From contig CM053154.1 of the NCBI GenBank assembly GCA_028571685.1, positions 1,924,501 to 1,988,500 on the forward strand: a stretch of DNA of 64,000 bases, read 5' to 3'. The DNA comes from Heterohyrax brucei. Lineage: Eukaryota > Chordata > Mammalia > Hyracoidea > Procaviidae. A program made the translations under genes and the position numbers. Positions 43,998-52,829 of the stretch are shown here, piece by piece (positions within the stretch are counted from its first letter, which is position 1; each line of letters begins with the position of its first letter). Under the pieces are notes generated by a model. That model was not told where the DNA came from and made no database searches. It saw only the letters and a program-made list of their open reading frames with translations.

Positions 43998-44829
43998 GAG
44001 TTTGGTACTGGGAGTGGGGTACTGCTCTAACAAATACCTAAAATGTGGAAGTTTTTTTGAGACTGTGAGTGGATGAAAGAAGTAACTCAAGAGAACTGCT
44101 AGCACCTGAGGGCACAGATGGTGAGGAAAGAAGCAGCAGCAGTGAACTGGCAGCAGCAGAACCAGAAGCCTAACCATGGAGCGAGAATGCTGAATGCTTG
44201 TGCACAGGAGGCTTCCTGGTGGAGTGGGGCGCCTCTGGGCACTTGAATAGGCGGAGCTAGGCTTGCTGACCCACACAACAAGAGGGCTGAATGCTTGTGT
44301 GCAGCAGGCTACTTGATGGAGTAGGGTGCCTCCAGGCACTTGAATCAGTGGAGCTACGGAGCTAGAACCATTGGAACACTTGTCTGTAAGGCAGATGTGG
44401 GGTTGCGTCCCTGTGAAGATGTGGGGTTACGGCCCCAGGTTGGCAAGAAGCTGAGCTGCCTGAGTCTCAGAAGGTATGGCCATGAAAGAGTGGAGTCAGG
44501 GTTTTCTGTGTTTGTGGGAGTGGAATTACCACTCTGTTGGGCTTAGGGTGCACCTAGGGCCAAGGGGGCAGAGTTCTGTCCAAGTGGGCCTGGAAGCCCA
44601 AGATGAAGCCCAGGTACCTCCACTAAGAATCTGGAGAGTGTGGCCAATACCAAGAGTTGAAAGGGAGTGGTTATGAAATGTCTCGGAGTATGGAGTAATG
44701 TTTTTGAAGTCATGACATCTAATGTAATGTGTTCTGATAATCTGCCTGGTGTATGTTATGGAATGAAAACTGTTGCTGTGCTATGGATGACTATATTTTG
44801 TGTGATTTTTGGGGTGCCAAAGGGTGAGA
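43998..44829 (+). other. Internal region of the MaLR-type element
   Basis: Noncoding. A 97-bp unit starting gctgaatgcttgtg (44189 and 44286) occurs about one and three-quarter times in tandem, each containing ggcacttgaat. The shorter phrase gatgtggggtt also repeats near 44395 and 44419. No retroviral reading frame was found. Confidence 0.75.
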
Positions 44830-45255
44830 TATCATGGATTGAATTGTGTCCCCCCACCCAAATGTATGTGTTGATTTGACTTGGTTAGGAGTTCCCATAT
44901 GGTGCCCTTCCTCCCATGTGTTGTGAATCCTGCCTCTGTGATATTGATGATGGAGAATGGTTTGCAGTTGTGTTAGGCAGGATTCAAGCTTGTGGAATAT
45001 AAGGGAGAGAAGTGAGCTGAGGAAGTTGGGAACCTCATACCACCGAGAGAGAAGCACCGAGCAGAGCACATCCTTTGGACCCGAGGTTCCTGTGCCGAGA
45101 TGCTCTCACTGGACTGTGATGATTTCTTATTCTGAATGGACTTGTATCTTGTCAATGGATGTGTGGCTTACTGGACTGTGATAATAACAGCTTCTCCTTA
45201 TGAAACCTTCGACTCGTGGTATTTTCTGTTAGAGCAGTACCAGGTGTCTAGGACA
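44830..45255 (+). repeat. 3' LTR
   Basis: Same sequence as the 5' LTR apart from scattered differences. The first bases read TA instead of TG (tatcatggattgaattgtgt), and the end is gtctaggaca. Relative to the 5' LTR it lacks about 20 bp between short direct repeats (tggactgtg). Confidence 0.9.
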
Positions 45256-45779
45256 ATCACTATGGTCACCTCTGAAGTCCCCTCCTTGGGAAGTTACACA
45301 CCTACTCCAGTACCTAGTCCACCCCTCCAAGTAATTGTGAAACTTTTTCTGGAATAGCCATCAGAGTTGTCATGGTATCACACTTGATGTCCTGAATGTC
45401 ATAAAAATATCTTCCTTTCAATATTTCCTTTACCTTTGGGACAAGAAAAGTCATTGGGGGCCAGATCAGGTGATCAGGGAGGGTGTCCCTATACAGTTAC
45501 TTGTTTACTGGCTAAAAACTCCCTCACAGACAACTAGACTATTAAGTTCATATACATGGTACCTTGTCACCATGCAGAATGACCATTCCAGTAAGAGTTC
45601 CAAAACTACTCTGAAGTGTGGACTAGCTAAGCATTGGCATTGGTGCATAGCTTCTCAAGGGGAGTACTTCAAAGGTGACCATGGTGATGTTCAGCAGTGA
45701 GTGCATAACACTTAGAACAATTAAGTTTACAGACTTGTCAGACTGTGTATATACGTGTATATAGATATGTATATTTATA

Positions 45780-46200
45780 TGCATCCTTGAGGACACATCA
45801 TGTGTATCTGAATGTGTGTATATACGTATCCTTGAGGACACATTCCATATGTGTGTATATATGTACCCTTGAAAACTCATTTTGTGTGTTTGTGTATGTA
45901 TCCTTAAGAACATACTGTAGGCATGTATGAATGTACCCTTGAGAACACATTGTGTGTGTATGTCTACTTGAGAACATGTTGCGTGTATGTGTGCTTGAAG
46001 ACACATTGTATATGTATCCTTGAGAACACGTTGCGTGTATATATGTATCCTTGGGAACACATTGTGTGTATGCATGTACACATGTGTGCCTGTATATCTG
46101 CATGGGTGTATCTTTGAGAACATTGTGTGTGTGTAGTCTTGAGAACACATTCTGTGTCTGTATCTGTGTGTGTGTGTGTGTGTGTGTGCATGCATGCAGG
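45780..46200. repeat. Degenerate minisatellite (GTATCCTTGAGAACACATTGTG units) ending in TG tract
   Basis: The core ccttgagaacacattgtgtg recurs about eleven times with spacing of roughly 25-60 bp (for example near 45786, 45831, 45868, 45939, 46018, 46050 and 46138), separated by TGTATATA-rich spacers, and ends in a TG tract at 46163-46188. It begins some 35 bp beyond the mariner right end. Confidence 0.85.
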
Positions 46201-46874
46201 CAGGCACATGTGTGTGTCTGTGTGGACACTGCGCATTTCAAATCTCTGGCCAGATGAATGGTAAGTAACCGGTGACCTTCCTAGACCCTGGGGGACTTGC
46301 TGCAGTCAAAGAAGCAGTGGCACTACCTCGCTCGCTGGCTTGGTGGCACCCAGCCGCTGTCACTCCGTGAAGACACCGTCCGCCGAGGGCTTGGCCCAGA
46401 AATGAGCTGCCAAGGCCTGCTGGCTGCCCAGGGTCTTCTGTTTAAAAAGGATTCATGTTTGTCGCTTCCATCAAGAATTTCAGTATTTTTCTGATAGTCA
46501 GGCAATTAGGATTGGGGAACGATAAAGACCTCGGTGAAGTCCCCCAGCCCCAAAGAGGTGTGAGTTAAACAGCCCTGCTCACCTGTTCTGTGTGGCCTGT
46601 GAGGTAGGACACAGATCCATCTGCTTCACAAGTCTCAATGAAGGAGGATTTAACAAAATCTGAAAACATGCAGGCTGGGTGGCTGCTGATAAGGCCTCGT
46701 TATGAGTAACATTAGCCAGCAATGCTACCCGGGGACCGCTAGCCCTCTCTGCTTTTACCCTTGGGATGATTAAATAGATAAAACAAATTTCTCCAAACCT
46801 TTTAATCATTATAAATTATTCCAGCCTTTCAATGCACGTGCCCTTCCTTCTCTCTCTGTTTATTTACACCTAAC
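46201..46874. other. Unassigned sequence
   Basis: No gene or repeat recognised. Confidence 0.35.
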
Positions 46875-46975
46875 TAACCTGGTGCTACCGCGTCAGTGCT
46901 GACTCACAGCGACCCCGTTCCTCGGGCGATGCACCACGCCTTGCACTGCAGCCAATCACTCGTGGGCGTGTTGCT
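46875..46975 (-). mobile_element. RTE (BovB-like) LINE 3' end, antisense, short
   Basis: aacctggtgctaccgcgtca, gtgctgactcacagcgaccc, and cgatgcaccacgccttgcac, cagccaatcactcgtgggcg follow the RTE 3' terminus in antisense, with loss of most of the body. Confidence 0.6.
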
Positions 46976-47616
46976 GAGTGAGTGGCAGGTGTACGGCATC
47001 TGTGGCGGAGGTCTCAGACCTTCCAGGAAGACCCCAGCTGGACGCAGGCCGAGGTCCCAACCCTGGGTGGCCTCGTTCCTGACTGGCTGGGTGGTGTCAT
47101 CACGGCTGTCACCTGAGGGGTGCGGAGGCGAAGGGCTCCACAACCCCCGGGAGGCGGCAGGCAGCATTTGGGTTGAGTGAGTGGTCGGGAGAGGTGCAGA
47201 AGCGGTCATCACGAAAGGCATGGTGATAGCATTCACATAAGGCCCACGGAGCGACGGGCGTTCCTGTGGATGACCGCACACACACGCCCACCCGCACATG
47301 CGCCTGCCCAGCACATGAGAGCAGCGGGAGTTGGTAGACGGACCAGCGGAGCTGCAGCAGACAGCTCTTGAAAGGAGCCGGGTAGGGAGAAGACGAGTGC
47401 GGGTGCGGGGTCAGCCGGGCCTGGGACTGAGACCCGAGCTCTGCCGCAAACCAGATGCTTGAATCTGGGCCTCAGTTTCCTGAGGTGGGAGATGAAGCTG
47501 GACACCCAGGGGGCTGCTGTGAGGCTCTGATTCCAGTGGCTGTCGAGTGCACTCTGACCTGTGGTGGTCCCGGTGTCTTGGGACAGAGCTGTGCTCCACG
47601 GCATTTCCAGTGTTTT
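46976..47616. other. Unassigned sequence with a MIR-like piece
   Basis: Holds a MIR-like segment at 47420-47540 (listed separately) and otherwise nothing recognised. Confidence 0.35.
47420..47540 (+). mobile_element. MIR fragment, sense
   Basis: gacccgagctctgccgcaaa, cttgaatctgggcctcagtt, tcctgaggtgggagatgaag and gctgctgtgaggctctgatt follow the MIR order: tRNA-like part, core with CTCAGTTTCC, and then GTTGTGAGG-like 3' part. Confidence 0.6.
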
Positions 47617-48065
47617 TTTTTTTTTTAATTTATTGTGATTCAAGTAGAAGTAAACAATCCAGTTCCATTTGCCATGTAGCATTGGAAACCCACACCACTC
47701 TTCTATTCTACCTGCTCTCCCTTCCCTCCCCGCTCCCTGACAGCACACACCCCTTATCATCCAGAAGTTCGAGGGCTTGTCTGGTCAAGCCCTGTCCCCC
47801 TCACCCACCTTTCCACCTCCAGGGGCCAGCTTTGGGGACAGCCTCGTGTATTTATTTCAGCACAGATGTTGGCTCAGTGCCAACACCCAGCACGCCCTAC
47901 ATAGTGTGGTTCAGTCTTTGTCTGGGGAGCTGGTGGTGTTGCTGGACGTGCTTTCTGGTTACAGAGCCCAGGGGCCACACTCCCAGGGGGCCCTCCAGAT
48001 TGAAGGGCCACCATTAGTGGTCTTGGGTAAACTTCTAGTTTCAGACCCTCGGGTTTCTCCTGCCA
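47617..48065 (-). mobile_element. L1 3' end fragment with poly-A, antisense
   Basis: A T-rich run at 47613-47626 followed by ttatttattgtgattcaagt-like sequence (aatttattgtgattcaagta), agaagtaaacaatccagttc, and later ggtttctcctgccacatcag is the antisense of an L1 3'UTR with its poly-A on the left. The exact right end is uncertain because a SINE follows directly. Confidence 0.6.
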
Positions 48066-48070
48066 CATCA

Positions 48071-48185
48071 GGGGCTCTTCAGTGGCTGGTTTTTCAGAAG
48101 CAGATTGCCAGGCCTTCCTTCTGAGGTGCCTCTGGTGCACTCCGACCTCCAGAACCAACAGATGGGCTTGTCAGCCACACCGCAC
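48071..48185 (-). mobile_element. AfroSINE-type SINE, partial, antisense
   Basis: tcttcagtggctggtttttc, agaagcagattgccaggcct, tccttctgaggtgcctctgg, and tgcactccgacctccagaac are the reversed middle and head of the long-body form. It lies against the L1 fragment without the normal tail. Confidence 0.75.
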
Positions 48186-49328
48186 AGGGATTCAGAGAGT
48201 GCTGAGGTCGCCCAGAGTGACACACTTTCAGGAGGCCCAAAGTATCCCTCCCCCACTTCCTGCCGACAAAGCCCCTGCTGAGCAGACATGAGCAACACCC
48301 AGGACGCTGCCTGATAAATCCAAAGGATGGCCACCCCTGAGAGCCCCTAGCCCCATGCAGAGCAGAGGGGGCTGCTCCTAGGTTCCTCATCCTCCCCACA
48401 CTGACTGTCTCACTCCCAGAGTCTTGGGAGGATGTTTAATTGGAACACTGGTTTTAAAAAATAAACTACTTGGAATAAGGACAGGAGGAGCACAGCTGGT
48501 CTACTTCATTGATGAGTTTGAGACCAGGAATTGTAATTGGGTCAATTCTTTTTAAATGAGTATGACTGCTAGAGACTCCTCTACAATCTAAAGAAAGAAC
48601 AAATTCATTGACACTACAAGATCCAGACAGATGACTGCCTTTGTCTTTGATGGAAGATTTTTGTTACCTTATTTTTCTTTGCAAGTAGAAAATAACCTAA
48701 AAGAAATGATTTCCAAAAAATATTTCCATTTGGATTCTTTTCTTTGGCTCAAAATCTTGGGAGAGAAACGTATGCCTTCTGCCATCAGAAATGTATTGTT
48801 CTGATACCTTTTAATAGCTAGCATCTGAGGTCAGTCAAATAAAAATTGATTTCTACCCCCAACACTTCCAGGTCTGACTCCTTAGGACCCGGCTTGTGTC
48901 ACCACGTGCAAAGGGGTCAGGACCCGGCCTGCACCGGCACGTGCAAAGGGTCAGGACACAGCCTGTGTCATCACGTACAAAGGCCATGTCCACATCTTGC
49001 AGCACAGAGCCACCAGGGTCTTCAAAAAGAAACTGCAGAATGAATTCAGGACCACGGAGCTCAAGAGAAGACCTTGACAGAGAGGAGCCTGGATGAGCTG
49101 TGAGAAAAATGCATGACAGACGTGAGTCTGTGGCTCTAAGTTGTGTCCCTTATCCATTCTCCCGTGGGCTACAGCCCGAGGATCCTGAGATTCAGCCCAG
49201 ACAAGTGGGGTGGCCAAATGCTGACCCAAAGGGACACACAGGAGACCACTCTTTGCATCCTGCAGGTGAGCTGTCCACTGGGCCTCAGGGGAGGCAGCAC
49301 CATGGAGTGGTCTGGACCACCCTGCGGG
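48186..49328. other. Unassigned sequence, AT-rich centre
   Basis: An AT-rich segment at 48450-48840 matches no known repeat and has a complex, non-repetitive sequence, so it may be conserved noncoding DNA. A three-unit tandem repeat at 48884-48986 is listed separately. Confidence 0.35.
48884..48986. repeat. Short tandem array, 34-35 bp x 3
   Basis: Units start aggaccc/aggacac at 48884, 48919 and 48953 and contain cacgtgcaaagg; the first two are closest to each other. Confidence 0.8.
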
Positions 49329-49487
49329 TCCCCTGTGGTGCAGATGGTTGAACATACTGCTGCTGCTGAAAGATCAGAGGTTCTCGTTTGCCCAGAGGGG
49401 CCTCAGAAGAAAGGCTGGCGACCTGCTGAAAACTCATCCCCTGAACTCCTGGGGAGCACAGGACTTGGAGCAGTTCTTCCTTTTTAA
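49329..49487 (+). mobile_element. AfroSINE-type SINE, sense
   Basis: tcccctgtggtgcagatggt, tgctgctgctgaaagatcag, gaggttctcgtttgcccaga, gcctcagaagaaaggctggc, and ctggggagcacaggacttgg. The RTE-like terminal tail is mostly lost. Confidence 0.8.
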
Positions 49488-50142
49488 AGCTGTCTTGTGT
49501 GGGTCAGGGCCTGTCTTGAGGGGTGATTATGAGCCTGTCTTTAGTGGTTTTGTGTTCAAAGCTTTAAGCTGTTCCTCTGCCCGGGAACCAAGGGGATTAC
49601 AACAAGGGTGGACAGGGAGACCCTCCCTTACCTCAGAGATAAGATGGCACTCAGTGAACACGGGGCTGGAGATGCCTGCGCCACTAGGAAGGACCAGTCT
49701 CCGGAGAAGGACACCGTGGTGGGTACAGTAGCGGGTCGGGGACAACCAGGGAAGCCCTCAGCCCTGGACTTGAGCATACTGACGATCACCAGCGGGACTG
49801 GGGCATGGGCCGTCTGCTGTGTGTAAGGTCACGGAGAGCTGGGGCCCACGCCACGGCAGCTAACGAGAAGTGGAGCTGAGCGCGCCCTCAGACCCTTCTC
49901 CCTGCCTGTTCCCCAGAGTGCACAGCCCTGGCTGGGTTTGCAGGTGTGTGGGGCTCTTGATCCTTCTCTTCTCCCATTGATCCGTGGGTCCCTTTCCCAC
50001 ATCTGCGGCACACCCCATCTGTGAGTTCCACCCACCACTGTCCCTCGTGCCCAGGTAATAGGTGACCACCTAGCCGCCTGCCTTCTGCCTTCTGGGTGGT
50101 TGGTGCAGGCTCTTATCCGATTCAGGAAGGGCTCGGAGGGTG
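49488..50142. other. Unassigned sequence
   Basis: No gene or repeat recognised. Confidence 0.3.
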
Positions 50143-50990
50143 TCCTAGGCTGGGTTCTCTAGAGAAGCAAGACCAGGGAAGTGAACAGATACCAGAAAGA
50201 CAGAGAGGGAGGGAGGGAGGGAGAGAAAGAGAAAGTTATTCCAAGGAAATGGCTCACGCAGTTGCAGAGGCTGACATCCCCAAGTCTGTGGGTCAGGCAT
50301 CGGGAGGAGACTGTGGGGGCCGACAAGCCGTGGCAGCAGGTCACACAGCAGGCTGCTGGCTCGTGTCCCCAGAACTGGAGGTCAGGTGGGGACAAGGCAA
50401 AGGCAGGAGCCAGAGCAAGTGAAAGCAGAGAGCCCCCCTCTGCTGGACGTGGGGTGTTCCCAGAGAGCCCGCCTCTGCTGGACATGGGGTGCTCCCAGGG
50501 AGCCCGCCTCTGCTGGGTGTGGGTGTTCCCAGAGAGCCAGCCTCTGCTGGGTGTGGGGTGTGCCCAGAGAGCCCCTCTGCTGGACATGGGGTGCTCCCAG
50601 GAGACCCCTCTGCTGGACATGGGGTGCGCCCAGAGACCCCACCTCTGCTGGGTGTAGGGTGCGCCCAGAGAGCCTGCCTCTGCTGGATGTGGGGTACACC
50701 CAGAGAGCCCCCTCTGCTGGATGTGGGGTACACCCAGAGAGCCCACCTCTGCTGGATGTGGGGTACACCCAGAGACCCCACCTCTGCTGGATGTGGGGTA
50801 CACCCAGAGAGCCCCCTCTGCTGGACATGGGGTGCACCCAGGAGACCCCCTTTAACCATCGGCAGCTCACTGCAGATCTCATCAGGAGGTGGCTACATCA
50901 TTCCACAGCTGCCAGATTTCTCTGTAACTGTCAGCCACTGAAGACCACAGCCTGGCCAAGTTGACACACAGCTGTAACTACCACAGAAGG
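50143..50990 (-). mobile_element. LTR-like interspersed repeat carrying a minisatellite
   Basis: The + strand starts ctaggctgggttctctagag, aagcaagaccagggaagtga, contains gaaatggctcacgcagttgc, agaggctgacatccccaagt, and ends ctggccaagttgacacacag. These are the two ends of a common mammalian LTR-like element whose minus strand opens 'tgtg...gtgtcaacttggcc'. Its ERV-L/MaLR class is my inference. The central portion is replaced or expanded by a 35-36 bp minisatellite (50437-50850). A (GGGA)n run lies at 50207-50226. Confidence 0.5.
50437..50850. repeat. Minisatellite, 35-36 bp x about 12
   Basis: Unit cctctgctggacatggggtg + ctcccagagagcc(c), with the block ctctgctgg at about 50438, 50470, 50508, 50542, 50573, 50609, 50643, 50677, 50711, 50747, 50782 and 50816. 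Its length keeps long frames open on both strands (192 and 214 codons), giving repeated peptide blocks that are not evidence of a protein. Confidence 0.95.
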
Positions 50991-51507
50991 CTTTCCATCT
51001 GCTCTGCTGGGCTCTTCTTGCCGGCACTTCTGTGGTTTGAACTGATGTTTTGAAGCCAAATCTGAAAGCCTGGTGGCTACAACCTTGGCCACATTTGAAG
51101 AAGCTGCAATGTTGAAAGTGACCTGTATCCACACATGAGTTCTAAAATATCCTAATTCTCTCTCAGGGGAGGAAGTGACGTGAGCAGACTTGGCTCTCGG
51201 GGCTGTTGTCTCGGAGGGAGAGAGAGATCCTGTGATGGGCTGCTCAGAACCCTCCACTCTCAGCCCGGCACCCTGATGCCAGCTGCCTTGCGCGTAGAGG
51301 GGAGGGCTGTGAGGGTGAAGCCATGGCTCCCCAGGAGGCCGAGGGCCTGGCTGCTGAGCACTCCTTGGGTCTCCACGTGCCTTGGTCTGTTGCTGGCATC
51401 TCCCACCACTAAGGGGTAGTTCCTCCAGGTCAGAGGCCAAGCACGGGGACGGTATGGGACAAATTGGGAACAAAGGGGACATGAGCCATGTTGGAACAGC
51501 CATGTCA
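50991..51507. other. Unassigned sequence
   Basis: No gene or repeat recognised. Confidence 0.3.
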
Positions 51508-51714
51508 GGTTTGGTGGTACAGAGGTTGAGCACTTTCTACTAACCCTGAGGGTTGATGATTGGAAGCCCCAGTCACTGTGTGGAAGAGGATGTAGTAATC
51601 TGCATCCACAAAGACTGACAGCCTTGGGAACGCTGTGGGGCAGCCCTACTCCACCTTGTAGGGTCACTGTCAGTTGGCACTGACTCTGCAGCTGTGAGTT
51701 TGGCTTTGGTTTTG
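51508..51714 (+). mobile_element. AfroSINE-type SINE, sense
   Basis: ggtttggtggtacagaggtt, gagcactttctactaaccct, gttgatgattggaagcccca, gactgacagccttgggaacg, and gtagggtcactgtcagttgg with a G/T-rich end (gtttggctttggttttg). Full length. Confidence 0.9.
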
Positions 51715-51722
51715 CACATTCG

Positions 51723-51820
51723 GGAGACCCTGGGTGGTGCCCACACATGCTGGCTGCTGACCAAAAGGCTGGGGTTCTGGGCTTCCTGAAGCCCCTCGGA
51801 AGACAGGCCTTGAGATCCAC
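51723..51820 (+). mobile_element. AfroSINE-type SINE, head half, sense
   Basis: gagaccctgggtggtgccca, tgctggctgctgaccaaaag, and gcccctcggaagacaggcct directly follow the previous copy with only about 8 bp between. The tail half is missing. Confidence 0.75.
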
Positions 51821-51856
51821 ATCCCCAAACCGAGCTGCTGGAAACTTGTGGGTCAT

Positions 51857-51968
51857 GGTCCTCCTTGGCATGCATGGGGCAGCCACCGGGGCACGGTCCT
51901 CCATGGCACGTTTGGGGCGGCCACCGGGGCAAGGTCTGCCTTGGCACGCATGAGGCAGCCATGAGCAG
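51857..51968. repeat. Short tandem array, 38 bp x 3
   Basis: Units begin ggtcctccttggcatgcatg (51857), ggtcctccatggcacgtttg (51895) and ggtctgccttggcacgcatg (51933); each carries ggggc(a/g)gccaccgggg or a related form. Confidence 0.9.
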
Positions 51969-52410
51969 AGTCAGCCTGACGTGCTGGTCTGTGTCGGGAA
52001 GAGTCTGCTTCAGGGGCTGAGCTGCTGTTCTCGTCAGCTCCAGACATGGGACACACGACTCTACCGCAGCACCCCCAGTGTGAACCCCAGGCCGGGCTCT
52101 CACTTCATTAGCAGCGCCGGGTTAGTGGGGGTGGACTCCCCGGAAGCCACAGGTCCTAACATCTCCAGACGACTTCCTCAAACGATGGCCCCCCCAAAGG
52201 GCACATGAGCTCGGGATGCGTGGCCTGTTCTCCAGATAAAGTTACTTTCTGTCGCTTTCGGACTTTTCTCATCTGTCTCTGTCGTAAGGGTTCATTTGGT
52301 CCTTGTTAACGCTTGCTCGTAGAAGCTTGAGGATGAGGACGCGCCTCAAGTGACCTGAAGTTCAGGTCGTGAAATTTCAGTGTAAGAATTATACTATGGG
52401 GAACCCAGTC
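51969..52410. other. Unassigned sequence
   Basis: No gene or repeat recognised. Confidence 0.3.
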
Positions 52411-52820
52411 AGGCTACACAGACACACACACTCACACTCACACTCACTCACACTCACACTCACACATACACTTACACAGATACATTCTCTCACACAGTCA
52501 CACACATATACACAGTACACTCATGCACATATACACACATACTCATACGTGTATACTCATACACACATGTATACACACGCATACAAGCACCAGCACACTC
52601 ACATTCATGCATACACTTACACATGTATGTACATAAACTCACACATATAACATACACATGTACTCTCTCACATACTCATACACACACACATGCACCCCCC
52701 CACATACACACTTACAGGTGCACACAGGTGCTCACACACACACACACACACACATGCACATTCTTTCACACACACACTCACACACAACCACACATGCACA
52801 CACACGCACACACGTGCACT
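52411..52820. repeat. Long CA/CACT/TACA simple-repeat tract
   Basis: About 400 bp of acacacactcacactcacac, later atacacacatactcatacg and caca-rich sequence to 52820. Antisense frames rich in Cys/Val and sense frames rich in His/Thr arise from it. Confidence 0.95.
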
Positions 52821-52829
52821 GCTGCGTTT

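Larger units (their letters stand above)
43551..45255 (+). mobile_element. Near-complete MaLR-type (ERV-L-related) LTR element with two LTRs
   Basis: The two LTRs at 43551-43997 and 44830-45255 are in direct orientation and enclose about 830 bp. The element lies in the left arm of the mariner. The flanks atcat (43546-43550) and atcac (45256-45260) match at four of five bases, as a 5-bp target duplication would. The internal part starts with gtttggtactgggagtgggg, the MaLR-like region after the primer-binding site, and has no gag, pol or env reading frame. An endogenous retrovirus would have supplied the enzymes. Confidence 0.85.
43482..45745 (-). mobile_element. Fold-back mariner derivative, interrupted by an LTR element
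   Basis: The left end gaggtctgacagttaagctc (43482) runs to 43550, is broken by the LTR element at 43551-45255, and resumes at 45256 with tatggtcacctctgaagtcc. The centre carries the antisense of SPDLAPND (45451-45475). The right arm encodes CIASQGEYFKGDHGDVQQ in the + direction (45644-45697), the typical C-terminal end of a mariner transposase. The left arm encodes the equivalent region in the opposite direction. Without the insertion the element is about 560 bp, like the copy at 37508-38075 but in reverse orientation. It is noncoding as a whole. Confidence 0.8.

Noticed and set aside
43551..45255. A coding endogenous retrovirus
   Set aside because: The internal region is only about 830 bp and has no gag, pol or env reading frame, consistent with a nonautonomous MaLR-type element.
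48884..48986. Regularly spaced repeats resembling a CRISPR array
   Set aside because: Only three diverged units with no unique spacers, in mammalian DNA. It is a small tandem duplication.
50159..50882. Long repetitive open frames on both strands (about 166-214 codons)
   Set aside because: They are produced by a 35-36 bp minisatellite. The repeated peptide blocks follow the DNA repeat, and both strands are equally open.
51260..51904. 214-codon minus-strand frame
   Set aside because: It runs through two SINE copies and part of a tandem array, with no recognisable protein similarity.
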